DNA of 64,000 bases from Modestobacter italicus (GCF_000306785.1 NC_017955.1:5022001-5086000); one strand, 5' to 3'. Numbered from the stretch's first letter, positions 25,505 to 35,166 are shown. Program-made: numbers and translations. Notes: generated by a model from the sequence alone, not told the origin.

Positions 25505-26476
25505 GTGAAGCTGCCGTTGTTCGGTCCCTCCGACGTGCTCCACGCGGCCGGCGGCCTGCGGGACGGGGTCACCGAGGCCCTCGCGCTGCTGCCGCGGGTG
25601 GTGGGCGCGGTGGGCGAGGTCGAGCACCTGCTGGAGCGGCTGACCGTGCTGCTCGACCGGGTCGAGCGGATCGCCGACCGCGCGGAGCAGGCCGTCGTCG
25701 GCATCGACGCCACCCGCGCGCACGCCGACGAGGCGATGACCCGGATCAAGGGCACCCAGGCCGCCGCCGACGCCGCGATCACCGCGGTCGAGGCCACCCG
25801 CGCCCGCGCCGACCAGGCGATCGACTCGATCGGCGTCACCCAGAGCCGGGCCGACCAGGCCATCGACGCGATCGGCGTGACGCAGTCCCGCGCCGACCAG
25901 GCCATCGACGCCATCGGCACCACCCAGGGCCGGGCGGACCAGGCCATCGACGCGATCGGCGTGACGCAGTCACGCGCCGACCAGGCGATCGACGCCATCG
26001 GCGTGACCCAGGCCGCCGCCGACACCGCGGTGCAGCGGATCGGGCGCAGCACGGACGCCGCCGACGAGCTCCTCGTCGCCGTCGGCGGGACCGCGGGTGC
26101 CGCCGACGGCACGCTCGGCCGCGCCGAGGCGATGCTCGGGTCGGTGCAGCCGGTGCTGGACGACTACCGCCCGGCCCTGACCGTGCTGGCCCCGGTCCTC
26201 AACCGGTTCGCGGCCCACCTCGACGACGACGAGGTCGCCGCGCTCATCACGCTGGTCGACCGGCTGCCGACGCTGGTCGTCCACCTGGACGAGGACGTGC
26301 TGCCGGTGCTGGCCACCCTCGGCGACGTCGCGCCGGACGTGCACGCGCTGCTGGACACCGTGCAGGACATGCGCCAGGTGGTGAAGGGGTTCCCCGGCTC
26401 CAAGCTCTTCCGCCGCCGCGGTGCAGAGGAGATCGCCGAGGAGGACGGCGCCGCCGCCAACTCCGACGGCCACTGA
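25505..26476 (+). CDS. coiled-coil protein with 14-residue tandem repeats
   Basis: About 323 residues beginning VKLPLFGPSDVLHAAGGL. A long alpha-helical coiled coil spans about residues 25-220. Its core is five near-identical 14-residue units of the type RADQAIDAIGVTQS, each two heptads long. The C-terminal quarter is helical and hydrophobic-patterned (FAAHLDDDEVAALITLVDRL, DVLPVLATLGDV) and ends with an acidic tail. Relatives in actinomycetes carry misleading names, such as RuBisCO large subunit; no enzymatic motif is seen. Function unknown; a scaffold or cell-envelope role is possible. Confidence 0.8.
   Translation: MKLPLFGPSDVLHAAGGLRDGVTEALALLPRVVGAVGEVEHLLERLTVLLDRVERIADRAEQAVVGIDATRAHADEAMTRIKGTQAAADAAITAVEATRARADQAIDSIGVTQSRADQAIDAIGVTQSRADQAIDAIGTTQGRADQAIDAIGVTQSRADQAIDAIGVTQAAADTAVQRIGRSTDAADELLVAVGGTAGAADGTLGRAEAMLGSVQPVLDDYRPALTVLAPVLNRFAAHLDDDEVAALITLVDRLPTLVVHLDEDVLPVLATLGDVAPDVHALLDTVQDMRQVVKGFPGSKLFRRRGAEEIAEEDGAAANSDGH
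25805..26014 (+). repeat. five tandem 42-bp repeats inside the coding region
   Basis: Units start at 25805, 25847, 25889, 25931 and 25973, each encoding R-A-D-Q-A-I-D-A/S-I-G-V/T-T-Q-S/G/A. They are in frame, so copy-number change would keep the coiled-coil register. Confidence 0.9.
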
Positions 26477-26482
26477 GAAGAC

Positions 26483-26516
26483 GACCGGCGCCGCCCCGCA
26501 GGGGACGGCGCCGGTC
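26483..26516. terminator. bidirectional hairpin
   Basis: gaccggcgccg pairs with cggcgccggtc, with an inner cccc/gggg stem and one bulge. It lies between two convergent genes. Confidence 0.75.
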
Positions 26517-26535
26517 AGTTGTCGACGCCCGGCGG

Positions 26536-26967
26536 TCAGGTCTCGGTCGGGTAGCCCAGCGCGCGGACGACGTCACCGATCCGCTCGAAGACCTGGCCGT
26601 CGGGGAGCCGGGACAGCTCGTCGGCGACCACGTCGGGAGCCCGGTGGTCGCGCGCGGCCTCCACCAGGTCCGGCCCGGTGCTGGGGAAGTCGGCCCGGTC
26701 CAGCCAGCGGGCCAGCTCGGCCCGGGCGACGACCGCGTCGGGGGTCATGCCGACCGGGACGCCGCCGGTCAGGGTGTCGGCCGGGGAGCTGTCGACGTCC
26801 GGGTCGCCCTCGGCGGTGGGTTCGGGGTCGTTCCACTCCTCGGCGTGGGTGGACCGGCCTGAGCGGATCATCCCCTCGACCTCGTGGGCCAGGGCGTCGT
26901 CCTCCCGGGCCGAGTGCTTCGTGCTCCTCGCGGACGTGCCCGCGAAGGTGTCCTCGTTCTCGCTCAC
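26536..26967 (-). CDS. DUF2795-domain protein
   Basis: A 143-residue protein. The first 75 residues are polar and acidic (MSENEDTFAGTSARSTKHSA), likely disordered. The C-terminal 65 residues match DUF2795: AELARWLDRADFPSTGPDLV, ARDHRAPDVVADELSRLPDG and FERIGDVVRALG. The family is common in actinomycetes and its role is unknown; it is often near stress genes. GTG start. It is followed on the same strand by nothing and preceded by a DUF2945 gene. Confidence 0.8.
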   Translation of the reverse strand: MSENEDTFAGTSARSTKHSAREDDALAHEVEGMIRSGRSTHAEEWNDPEPTAEGDPDVDSSPADTLTGGVPVGMTPDAVVARAELARWLDRADFPSTGPDLVEAARDHRAPDVVADELSRLPDGQVFERIGDVVRALGYPTET

Positions 26968-26999
26968 GTGCTCCTCCTCGTCCCGTCCCGCCGCGCCGC

Positions 27000-27209
27000 T
27001 CAGTCCTTGGACAGCGCGCTGGGCTTGTGCACGGCGGTACCGCCGCTCTTCTCGCTCTTCACCTCGTACTGCGGGTCGTCAGAGCTCGCCTTGACCTTGC
27101 GGCCGGCTGCCTCGGTGTCCTTCGTGATCTTCTTCTGGACCGTGCCCTCGGCCTCGCCACCGTGGCTCTTCCAGCTCACGTGGTCGCCCTTGCTGAAGTC
27201 CTGCGCCAT
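27000..27209 (-). CDS. DUF2945 small TUDOR-like protein
   Basis: A 69-residue protein, FSKGDHVSWKSHGGEAEGTV and then YEVKSEKSGGTAVHKPSALS. This is the DUF2945 (hypervirulence-associated, TUDOR-like) fold, a small beta barrel of unknown function, highly charged. It lies 32 bases upstream of the DUF2795 gene, likely one operon. Confidence 0.85.
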   Translation of the reverse strand: MAQDFSKGDHVSWKSHGGEAEGTVQKKITKDTEAAGRKVKASSDDPQYEVKSEKSGGTAVHKPSALSKD

Positions 27210-27491
27210 CGCCGGTCCTCCGTAGCTCGTCGGTCCCTCGTGCCTGCCCGGCGTCGCCGGACCGCACACATCCACCCCTGTGATCACCCGTTCGGGTCGA
27301 GTCCTGCGACCGGGCTGTACCGAGCCGGATCTCGTCACGTAGCGTGTTCATCAGACGGAAGGTCCTGACCGCGAGACCTGACCAGCGCAATGCTCCGGTT
27401 ACGCACAGTGAGATCACCGTCCCGAGACGCCGGCCCGGCTGGCCCCATTCCCCCGGGGCCGGCCGGGTCGGCCTCGTTAGGCTCGGTGCTC
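27210..27491. other. 282-base divergent intergenic region
   Basis: Promoters for the DUF2945 operon (minus) and the flavoprotein gene (plus) are expected here. The only clear element is TAGGCT at 27478-27483, listed separately. GGGTGA-like strings are present on the minus strand, but no convincing SigB-type pair. No small ORF is supported. Confidence 0.4.
27478..27483 (+). promoter_or_regulatory. -10 box of the flavoprotein gene, leaderless
   Basis: TAGGCT ends eight bases before GTG at 27492. Confidence 0.5.
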
Positions 27492-28277
27492 GTGGAGCCG
27501 ACCGAGGACGACCCAGCCGCTGCCCGCCCGGTCGACGTGCTCATCGTGTCCGCCGTCCGGGACGTCACCCCCGCCGTGCGCCGGGTGACCCTGACCGCGC
27601 CGGCCCCGGTGGTGGCGGCAGCGGGCCCGACCCTCTCCCTGCTGGTCCCGCGGGTGGGCGACCCGGCTCCGCGCTGGCCCACCGTCGCCCGCGACGGGCG
27701 CATCGTGTGGCCGCAGGGCAGCCACGGCGTGGCCCTGCGCAGCTACACCGCCCGCCGGCAGGACCCCGCCGCGGGCGAGCTGGACGTCGACTTCGTGCTG
27801 CACGGTGACGGACCGGCCGCGACCTGGGCGGCCGCCGCTGCGCCGGGTGCGCTGCTGGGCGTGGCGAGCACGGCGCCGCTCGGTGAGGGCCCGGCCTCGT
27901 GGCTGCTGGTGGCCGGCGACGAGACCGCGCTGCCGGCGATCAGCCGCATCCTGGCCTCCGCTGCACCGGGCACCCGCGGCGTGGCCCTGCTCGAGGTGGC
28001 CGGCCCCGAGGAGGAGCAGCCGGTGCCCGCGCCCCCCGGGGTGGAGGTGCGCTGGCTGCACCGCTCCGGTGCGGCCGCCGGGACCGACCTGCTCGCCGAC
28101 GCGGTCGCGGCGCTGCCCCGGCCCGAGGGGGAGGACGTCTTCGCCTGGGTGGGCGCGGAGTCGGCGACCGTGCGGACCGTCCGGGCGGACCTGCGCGGCC
28201 GGTGGGGGCTGCGCCGCAGCCAGCACCACGCGATCGGTTACTGGCGGCGCGGGCGCGCCATGTCACCCGCCGGCTGA
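27492..28277 (+). CDS. siderophore-interacting/ferric-reductase-type flavoprotein
   Basis: A 261-residue protein of the siderophore-interacting protein family. The FAD-binding strand is LRSYTARRQDP, followed by the pyridine-nucleotide half with LLVAGDETALPAISRIL and VFAWVGAESATVRTV. The C-terminus is HHAIGYWRRGRA. These enzymes reduce ferric siderophores with NADH or NADPH in the cytoplasm to release iron. No siderophore genes are beside it. Start at the leaderless GTG; an in-frame GTG two codons earlier is less well placed. Confidence 0.88.
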   Translation: MEPTEDDPAAARPVDVLIVSAVRDVTPAVRRVTLTAPAPVVAAAGPTLSLLVPRVGDPAPRWPTVARDGRIVWPQGSHGVALRSYTARRQDPAAGELDVDFVLHGDGPAATWAAAAAPGALLGVASTAPLGEGPASWLLVAGDETALPAISRILASAAPGTRGVALLEVAGPEEEQPVPAPPGVEVRWLHRSGAAAGTDLLADAVAALPRPEGEDVFAWVGAESATVRTVRADLRGRWGLRRSQHHAIGYWRRGRAMSPAG

Positions 28278-28355
28278 GCGGCTCGGGGCCCCTCGCCCAG
28301 CCTTCTCACAGGTAGCGTCCAGCGCAGCTGCAGCCGGGCACCGCACCCTGGCGGC

Positions 28356-29129
28356 ATGACGACTGCGGCCGCACAGGGTCCATCGGGAGGGGTCGTGTCC
28401 GCCACCAGCTCGCGCGCCGGGGGCGCGCAGCAGCCCGAGGCGCGACTGCTCGTGGTCGACGACGAACCGAACATCCGGGAGCTGCTCTCGGCCAGCCTGC
28501 GCTACGCGGGCTTCGAGGTGGCCGTGGCCTCCGACGGGCAGCAGGCGCTCGCCGTCGCCGCCGAGTTCCGGCCCGACCTGCTCGTGCTCGACGTGATGAT
28601 GCCCGGGCTCGACGGGTTCGGCGTCGTCCGGAGGTTGCGTCAGAACGGCACGCACACCCCGGTGCTGTTCCTCACCGCGCGCGACGCGGCCGACGACAAG
28701 GTCACCGGGCTGACCCTCGGCGGGGACGACTACGTCACCAAGCCGTTCAGCCTGGACGAGGTGCTGGCCCGCATCCGGGCGGTGCTGCGGCGCAGCCAGG
28801 GCGTGCAGCGCGCCACCGAGGCGCCGCGGCTCACCTTCGCCGACATCGAGCTGGACGAGGAGAGCCACGAGGTCCTTAAGGCCGGGAAGCTGGTCAGCCT
28901 CTCCCCCACCGAGTTCAAGCTGCTGCGCTACCTGATGACCAACGCCGGCCGGGTTCTGTCCAAGGCGCAGATCCTCGACCACGTGTGGAACTACGACTTC
29001 AACGGCGAGGCCAACGTCGTGGAGTCCTACATCTCCTACCTGCGGCGCAAGGTCGACACGACCGAGCCGAGGCTGCTGCACACGCTGCGCGGGGTGGGCT
29101 ACTCCCTGCGCCTCCCCCGCGGCTCGTGA
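28356..29129 (+). CDS. PhoP-like OmpR-family response regulator
   Basis: A 257-residue regulator. The receiver domain has VVDDEPNIRELL and the phospho-acceptor Asp in LVLDVMMPGLDGFG, then TARD and KPFSLDEV. The winged helix includes LSPTEFKLLRYLMTNAGRVL and VVESYISYLRRKVDTTE. The N-terminal extension and wording resemble M. tuberculosis PhoP, which governs envelope lipids and acid responses. The partner kinase follows with a four-base overlap (GTGA). Confidence 0.93.
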   Translation: MTTAAAQGPSGGVVSATSSRAGGAQQPEARLLVVDDEPNIRELLSASLRYAGFEVAVASDGQQALAVAAEFRPDLLVLDVMMPGLDGFGVVRRLRQNGTHTPVLFLTARDAADDKVTGLTLGGDDYVTKPFSLDEVLARIRAVLRRSQGVQRATEAPRLTFADIELDEESHEVLKAGKLVSLSPTEFKLLRYLMTNAGRVLSKAQILDHVWNYDFNGEANVVESYISYLRRKVDTTEPRLLHTLRGVGYSLRLPRGS

Positions 29130-30694
29130 CCGCACAGGCGACCAGTCCCCCGGCCGCCGACCCCGGTGCGTCGGCCGGGGAACTGAGCTCGGGCCCGCCG
29201 TCCGACACCTCCGCCTCGGGCCGGCGGACCTGGGGCGACCGGGTGCCGCTGCGGGTCACGTTGGTGGCGCTGCTGGTCGCGCTGGTCACCCTGGCGCTGG
29301 CGGCCACCGGCGGCGCCGCCACCTCACTGCTGCGCGGTTACCTCGCCGAGCAGCAAGAGATCGCACTCCGAACGGACGCGCAGTACATCGTCTACAAGAC
29401 CCGGCTGGCGGAGGTCCAGTGCACCAGCCCCAGCGGCCTGCCGTACGCCGGCCAGGGCCTCTACCTGGCGTGCCTGGACGCTGACGGGGTCTACGGGGAA
29501 CTGGCCCCCGTCGGCGGCTCTGTCCCCGACCTGGGCAACCTGACCGCCGACGAGGCAGCCCAGAAGGGGGGTAAGACCTTCATCCGGCGCTCGGAGGACG
29601 GCAAGACGTCCTGGCGGTTGGTCGTGGTGCAGCCTGACAACGGCCTCACCGTCGTCGTGGGCCAGGACGTCGGGGCCGACCAGGCGTTGCTCTCCCGGCT
29701 GATCCGCACCGAACTGGCGGTCGGTGCGCTGGTCCTGGCGGTGATGGCCATCGCCGGCTACATGCTGGTGCGCAACAGCCTGCGGCCGCTGCGCGAGGTC
29801 GAGCACACCGCGCAGGCGATCGCGGCCGGCGACCTGTCCCGCCGCGTCCCGGTCGCCGACCACCGGACCGAGGTCGGGCGGCTGTCGGCGGCGCTCAACG
29901 GGATGCTCGGCCGGATCGAGAGCTCCTTCCGTGCCCAGCAGGCCTCCGAGGAGCAGGCCCGCGCCTCCGAGACGCGGATGCGCCGGTTCGTCGCCGACGC
30001 CAGCCACGAGCTGCGCACCCCGCTCACCTCGATCCGCGGCTTCGCCGAACTGCACCGGCAGGGCGCGGTCCAGGGCCCGGAGGACACCGGCCGGATCATG
30101 CAGCGCATCGAGGCCGAGGCGACCCGGATGGGGATGCTGGTCGAGGACCTGCTGCAGCTGGCCCGGCTGGACCAGCAGCGCCCGCTGACCCTCGGGCCGG
30201 TGGACCTCGCCGAGCTCGCCGGGGACGCCGTCCACGACGCCCGCGCCGTCCAGCCCGACCGGCCGCTGAGCCTGCTGCTGGACCCCTCGCTGACCGACGT
30301 GCCCGTGGTGACCGGCGACGAGGCCCGGCTGCGGCAGGTGGTCGGCAACCTGGTCACCAACGCCCTCACCCACACCCCGGTCGACGCCCGGGTGACCGTG
30401 CGGCTGTCCGAGGACGACGCCGACTCCGTCGTGCTGACCGTCAGCGACGAGGGCCCCGGGCTCGCACCGGCCGACGCGGAGCGCGTGTTCGAGCGGTTCT
30501 ACCGGGCCGACTCCTCGCGCACCCGCGCCGCCGGCGGGACCGGGCTGGGGTTGTCCATCGTCGCGTCGCTGGTGGCGGCGCACGGCGGCACCGTGGACCT
30601 CACCACCGCCCCCGGCCAGGGCGCGACGTTCACCGTCCGGCTGCCCCGGTCCGGTCCGCCGATCCCCCCGACCGCGGAGCCGACGCCCTCCTGA
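29126..30694 (+). CDS. sensor histidine kinase paired with the PhoP-like regulator
   Basis: A 522-residue membrane sensor. The N-terminus is a cytoplasmic tail, then a helix (TLVALLVALVTLALAATGGA), an extracytoplasmic domain of about 130 residues with two cysteines, a second helix, a HAMP domain (LRPLREVEHTAQAIAAGDLS), and the phospho-acceptor His in ASHELRTPLTSIRGFAEL. The ATPase domain has NLVTNALTHTPV, DEGPGLA and GGTGLGLSIV. It should autophosphorylate and signal to the upstream regulator. Signal unknown. Confidence 0.94.
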   Translation: MTAQATSPPAADPGASAGELSSGPPSDTSASGRRTWGDRVPLRVTLVALLVALVTLALAATGGAATSLLRGYLAEQQEIALRTDAQYIVYKTRLAEVQCTSPSGLPYAGQGLYLACLDADGVYGELAPVGGSVPDLGNLTADEAAQKGGKTFIRRSEDGKTSWRLVVVQPDNGLTVVVGQDVGADQALLSRLIRTELAVGALVLAVMAIAGYMLVRNSLRPLREVEHTAQAIAAGDLSRRVPVADHRTEVGRLSAALNGMLGRIESSFRAQQASEEQARASETRMRRFVADASHELRTPLTSIRGFAELHRQGAVQGPEDTGRIMQRIEAEATRMGMLVEDLLQLARLDQQRPLTLGPVDLAELAGDAVHDARAVQPDRPLSLLLDPSLTDVPVVTGDEARLRQVVGNLVTNALTHTPVDARVTVRLSEDDADSVVLTVSDEGPGLAPADAERVFERFYRADSSRTRAAGGTGLGLSIVASLVAAHGGTVDLTTAPGQGATFTVRLPRSGPPIPPTAEPTPS

Positions 30695-30730
30695 GCGGCG
30701 GCGGACCCCGCTGGCTGGTGCAATCGCCCC

Positions 30731-31438
30731 GTGGCGATCGACGGGACGACGGACGAGGCGGAGCTGCTGGCGGCCGTCACCGAGCTGGGCACCGCGCTGC
30801 GCGAGCTGGTCGCGGCCTCGGTGACGACGACGGTCGGCCCGGCCGGGCTGCGCGCCGCCGCGGCCCGGGCCAGGGAGGTGACCGCCGCCCTGGCGGAGTC
30901 GCGGCGCGGCCTGGACCAGCTGCCCGCGCTGGACGACCCGGCGCAGTTCCGCCGGGTGTTCAACCCGGTCAGCGGGGTGGGCAGCGCGCTGGCCCCGCCG
31001 CTGGCCATCCGGCGGGTGGACGGCGGCGTCGAGGCGGAGGCGGTCCTCGGGCCGCCCTACGAGGGGCCGCCCAGCTACGTGCACGGCGGGATGAGCGCGC
31101 TGGTGCTGGACCAGGTGCTCAGCGCGGCGGCGCACGCCGCCGGGCTGTGGGGCATGACCGGCCGACTCGAGCTGGACTACCGCCGGCCGGTGCCGCTGGG
31201 CACGGCCCTGCTGGTGCGCGCGGCGGTCGGCGACAGCCGCGGCCGGCGGGTCACCATCGCCGGCTCGATCGCGCTGGCCGAGGCGCCGGACCAGCCCCTC
31301 GTCCAGGCGAGTGGCATGTGGGTGACCCCGCGCCCCGCGCAGGTGGAGGCCTACTTCAGCGCGATCACCGACGCCGCCGGCCGGCCGTCCCGACCCCACC
31401 GGCCCGACGACACCGCGGCGGTGGTCGACGGGGGGTGA
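30731..31438 (+). CDS. PaaI-like hotdog-fold thioesterase
   Basis: About 235 residues. The C-terminal 120 residues form a hotdog thioesterase with PPSYVHGGMSALVLDQVL (active-site HGG) and LELDYRRPVPLGTALLV. The N-terminal 90 residues are helical and Ala-rich, without a clear family. Probably hydrolyses acyl-CoA or aromatic CoA esters. GTG start. It stands between the two-component system and cysDN, so there is no clear pathway partner. Confidence 0.8.
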   Translation: MAIDGTTDEAELLAAVTELGTALRELVAASVTTTVGPAGLRAAAARAREVTAALAESRRGLDQLPALDDPAQFRRVFNPVSGVGSALAPPLAIRRVDGGVEAEAVLGPPYEGPPSYVHGGMSALVLDQVLSAAAHAAGLWGMTGRLELDYRRPVPLGTALLVRAAVGDSRGRRVTIAGSIALAEAPDQPLVQASGMWVTPRPAQVEAYFSAITDAAGRPSRPHRPDDTAAVVDGG

Positions 31439-31579
31439 CCGACCGCACGGCAACGCCGCGGGGGTCATGACGGACACTGGGCGGGGAATCCGCATCATGC
31501 CGATCGGGTTGCCCCGCTCGAAGACGTCGCCGTCCGGGCGGCACCTGCCGTCGTCCCCGACTCCCGGGAGCCCTCCAGC

Positions 31580-32488
31580 GTGACCACCGCCGACCACCGG
31601 CTCACCCAGCTGCAGACGCTGGAGGCCGAGTCCATCCACGTGCTGCGCGAGGTGGCCGCCGAGTCCGAGCGCCCGGTGCTGCTGTTCTCCGGCGGCAAGG
31701 ACTCCATCGTCATGCTGGAGCTGGCGCGCAAGGCCTTCGCCCCGGCCCGCATCCCGTTCCCGGTGATGCACGTCGACACGGGGCTGAACTTCCCCGAGGT
31801 GCTGGAGTTCCGCGACAAGCGGGTCGCCGAGCTCGGCGTGGAGCTCGTCGTCGCCTCCGTTCCCGACGCGATCGCCGCCGGCACGGTCCGCGAGGAGCCC
31901 AACGGCTCCCGCAACCGGATCCAGACCCCGGTGCTGCTCGACGCCGTCGAGGAGCACGGCTTCACCGCCCTGTTCGGCGGCGCCCGCCGGGACGAGGACA
32001 AGGCCCGCGCCAAGGAGCGGGTGTTCTCCTTCCGCGACGAGTTCGGCCAGTGGGACCCGAAGAACCAGCGGCCCGAGCTGTGGGACCTGTACAACGGCCG
32101 CACCCACCTCGGCGAGTCCATCCGGGTGTTCCCGCTGTCCAACTGGACCGAGCTGGACATCTGGGGCTACATCGCCCAGGAGGAGATCGCCATCCCGCAG
32201 CTCTACCTCGCCAAGGAGCGCGACGTCGTCGACCGCCAGGGGATGCTCTACGCGGTCAACGAGTTCATCACGCCGCGGGACGGCGAGCCGGTGCTGCACG
32301 AGAGCGTCCGCTACCGCACGGTCGGCGACGCGAACCTGACCGCCGCGGTCCGCTCCACCGCGGGCAACGTCGAGGAGGTCATCGCCGAGATCGCGGTGAC
32401 CCGGCTGACCGAGCGCGGCGCCACCCGGGGCGACGACAAGGTCAGCGACGCCGCCATGGAGGACCGCAAGAAGGAGGGGTACTTCTGA
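31580..32488 (+). CDS. cysD: sulfate adenylyltransferase subunit 2 CysD
   Basis: A 302-residue PP-loop enzyme. The ATP-binding loop is SGGKDS in VLLFSGGKDSIVMLELARKA, with GGARRDEDKARAKER and VFPLSNWTELDIWGYIA further on. CysD uses ATP to adenylylate sulfate to APS, driven by GTP hydrolysis in CysN. GTG start; stop overlaps cysN by one base. Feeds sulfate assimilation. Confidence 0.96.
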   Translation: MTTADHRLTQLQTLEAESIHVLREVAAESERPVLLFSGGKDSIVMLELARKAFAPARIPFPVMHVDTGLNFPEVLEFRDKRVAELGVELVVASVPDAIAAGTVREEPNGSRNRIQTPVLLDAVEEHGFTALFGGARRDEDKARAKERVFSFRDEFGQWDPKNQRPELWDLYNGRTHLGESIRVFPLSNWTELDIWGYIAQEEIAIPQLYLAKERDVVDRQGMLYAVNEFITPRDGEPVLHESVRYRTVGDANLTAAVRSTAGNVEEVIAEIAVTRLTERGATRGDDKVSDAAMEDRKKEGYF

Positions 32489-33795
32489 TGGCCGCCCCCA
32501 TCGACGTCCACTCCGCCGTCGCCGAGGCGGCTGCGGAGATCGCGCACGCCCGCAAGGACATCCTGCGCATCGCCACCGCCGGCTCGGTCGACGACGGCAA
32601 GAGCACGCTGATCGGCCGGCTGCTGTTCGACAGCAAGGCGGTGTTCGAGGACCAGTACGCCGCGATCGAGCGGGCCAGCCGCGGCGACTACGTGGACCTG
32701 GCGCTGCTCACCGACGGGCTGCGGGCCGAGCGCGAGCAGGGCATCACCATCGACGTCGCCTACCGCTACTTCAGCACGCCGCGGCGCACCTTCATCCTCG
32801 CCGACACCCCCGGGCACGTGCAGTACACCCGGAACATGGTCACCGGCGCCTCGACCGCGGACCTGGCGATCGTGTTGGTCGACGCCCGCAAGGGCATGGT
32901 CGAGCAGAGCCGCCGGCACGCCTTCCTCGCCTCGCTGCTGCGGGTGCCGCACCTGGTCGTGGCGGTCAACAAGATGGACCTCGTCGACTGGTCGGAGGAG
33001 GTCTTCGAGCGGATCCGCGACGAGTTCTCCGCCTTCGCCACCAAGCTCGACGTCCCGGACCTCACCGTGGTGCCCATCTCGGCGCTGCAGGGTGACAACG
33101 TGGTGACCCGCTCGGCGAACATGCCCTGGTACGAGGGGACCTCGCTGCTGCACCACCTCGAGCACGTGCACGTGGCCAGCGACCGCAACCTCGTCGACAC
33201 CCGGTTCCCGGTGCAGTACGTGATCCGGCCGCAGTCCGACGCGTTCCACGACTACCGCGGCTACGCCGGACGGGTGGCCGCCGGCGTGCTGCGCCCCGGC
33301 GACGAGGTGCAGGTGCTGCCCAGCGGGCTGACCACGACGATCGCCGGCATCGACGGCCCGGACGGCCCGGTGGACGCCGCCTTCCCGCCGATGTCGGTGA
33401 CCGTGCGGCTCAGCGACGACCTCGACGTCTCCCGTGGTGACCTGATCTGCCGGCCGCACAACGCCCCGCAGGTCACCCAGGACCTCGACGCGCTGGTCTG
33501 CTGGATGGCCGACACCCCGCTGGTGCCGCGGATGCGGCTGGCGGTCAAGCACACCACCCGCACGGTGCGCGCGATGGTCAAGGAGCTGCAGTACCGGCTG
33601 GACGTGAACACGCTGCACCGGGAGACCGACGCACCGCAGCTCGGGCTCAACGACATCGGCCGGGTGCGGCTGCGCACCACCCAGCCGCTGTTCGTCGACG
33701 ACTACCACCGCAACCGGGTCACCGGCCGCTTCATCCTCATCGACGAGGCCACCAACGCCACCGTCGGCGCCGGCATGCTCACCCCCGCCGGCTGA
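32488..33795 (+). CDS. cysN: sulfate adenylyltransferase subunit 1 CysN (GTPase)
   Basis: A 435-residue EF-Tu-like GTPase. G1 is GSVDDGKST, the switch region REQGITIDVAYRYF, G3 DTPGH, and G4 NKMD; domains II-III follow. There is no APS kinase (CysC) domain fused, so it is the short CysN form. Works as a complex with CysD. ATG with AAGGAGG upstream, coupled to cysD. Convergent with the cox-type operon at a palindromic element. Confidence 0.96.
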   Translation: MAAPIDVHSAVAEAAAEIAHARKDILRIATAGSVDDGKSTLIGRLLFDSKAVFEDQYAAIERASRGDYVDLALLTDGLRAEREQGITIDVAYRYFSTPRRTFILADTPGHVQYTRNMVTGASTADLAIVLVDARKGMVEQSRRHAFLASLLRVPHLVVAVNKMDLVDWSEEVFERIRDEFSAFATKLDVPDLTVVPISALQGDNVVTRSANMPWYEGTSLLHHLEHVHVASDRNLVDTRFPVQYVIRPQSDAFHDYRGYAGRVAAGVLRPGDEVQVLPSGLTTTIAGIDGPDGPVDAAFPPMSVTVRLSDDLDVSRGDLICRPHNAPQVTQDLDALVCWMADTPLVPRMRLAVKHTTRTVRAMVKELQYRLDVNTLHRETDAPQLGLNDIGRVRLRTTQPLFVDDYHRNRVTGRFILIDEATNATVGAGMLTPAG

Positions 33796-33805
33796 CGGGA
33801 GACGC

Positions 33806-33848
33806 CGGTTTCGGCGCCGAAACCGAACCAGGTTTCGGCGCCGAAACC
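33806..33848. repeat. two copies of a perfect palindrome between convergent genes
   Basis: ggtttcggcgccgaaacc occurs at 33807-33824 and again at 33831-33848, 24 bases apart with a six-base gap. Each copy is itself a perfect 18-base palindrome, so the pair can form two small hairpins or one long 18-base stem. It is placed exactly between the cysN and coxM stops. It likely acts as a terminator or a protein site. Confidence 0.9.
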
Positions 33849-33851
33849 GGG

Positions 33852-34663
33852 TCAGGCAGCGGCGGCGGACTCCAGGGCGCGGCGGGTGAGCAGGCGGGCC
33901 AGGTGCCGGCGGTAGTCGGCGTCCGCGTGCATGTCCGAGCCCGGGGACGTGCCCTGGTCCGCGAGCTCCGCCGCCTCGGCGATCGACGCCCCGCGGGCCA
34001 GCGCCTCCTCGGTCGCCGTCGCCCGCACCACCGTGCCGGCCATGTTGGCCAGCGCGACCCGGCCGTCGACCGCAGCCGCCGCCACGATCGCCCAGTCGTT
34101 CTCCCGGCGGGTGAACTTCTCGTAGCCCCAGCCGGCCGACCCGGTGCGCGGCACCCGGACCTCCACGACCACCTCGTCCCAGGCGATGTCGGTCTCGAAG
34201 AAGCCGGTCCAGCAGGCGGTCACCGGGATGGCCCGGCGTCCTCCCGGCCCCTGCACGACCACGCTGCCACCGAGCGCGAGCAGCCCCGTCGGCACGTCCG
34301 ACGCGGGGTCGCTGTGCGCCACCGTCCCGCCGACGGTGGCCCGGTGCCGCACCTGCGGGTCGCCCACCCGGCCGGCCACGTGGGACAGCAGCGGCACCTC
34401 GGTGCGGACCACCTCGTCGCGCTCCACCTCGAACAGCCGGGTGCCGGCGCCGATGGCGACCTCGTCCCCGTCGACCCGCACGTAGGACAGGTCGGTGATC
34501 CCGCCGAGGTCGATCAGCACCGTGGGGATGGCCAGCCGCAGCTTCATGATCGGCAGCAGCGAGTGCCCGCCGCCCAGCAGCTTGGCGTCCTCCCCGTGCT
34601 CGGCCAGCGCGGCGAGCGCCTCGTCGACCGACCGCACCTTCACGTAGTCGAACGTCGACGGGA

Positions 34664-34667
<4 letters not shown>
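33852..34667 (-). CDS. coxM: molybdenum hydroxylase FAD-binding subunit (CoxM-like)
   Basis: A 271-residue FAD subunit. The FAD loops are [17 protein letters not shown] and [17 protein letters not shown], both typical of the CoxM/xanthine dehydrogenase family. It passes electrons from the 2Fe-2S subunit to the acceptor. ATG overlaps coxS by four bases. Third gene of the operon. Confidence 0.9.

Positions 34668-35166
<499 letters not shown>

Noticed and set aside
31467-31583. 38-codon ORF overlapping the cysD start (GTGA overlap)
   Set aside because: No Shine-Dalgarno, no sulfur-related residues and low-complexity composition; the overlap alone is weak in a GC-rich genome.
29324-32299. 991-codon minus-strand ORF over the kinase, thioesterase and cysD
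   Set aside because: Composition is typical antisense shadow, and the plus-strand genes have complete families.
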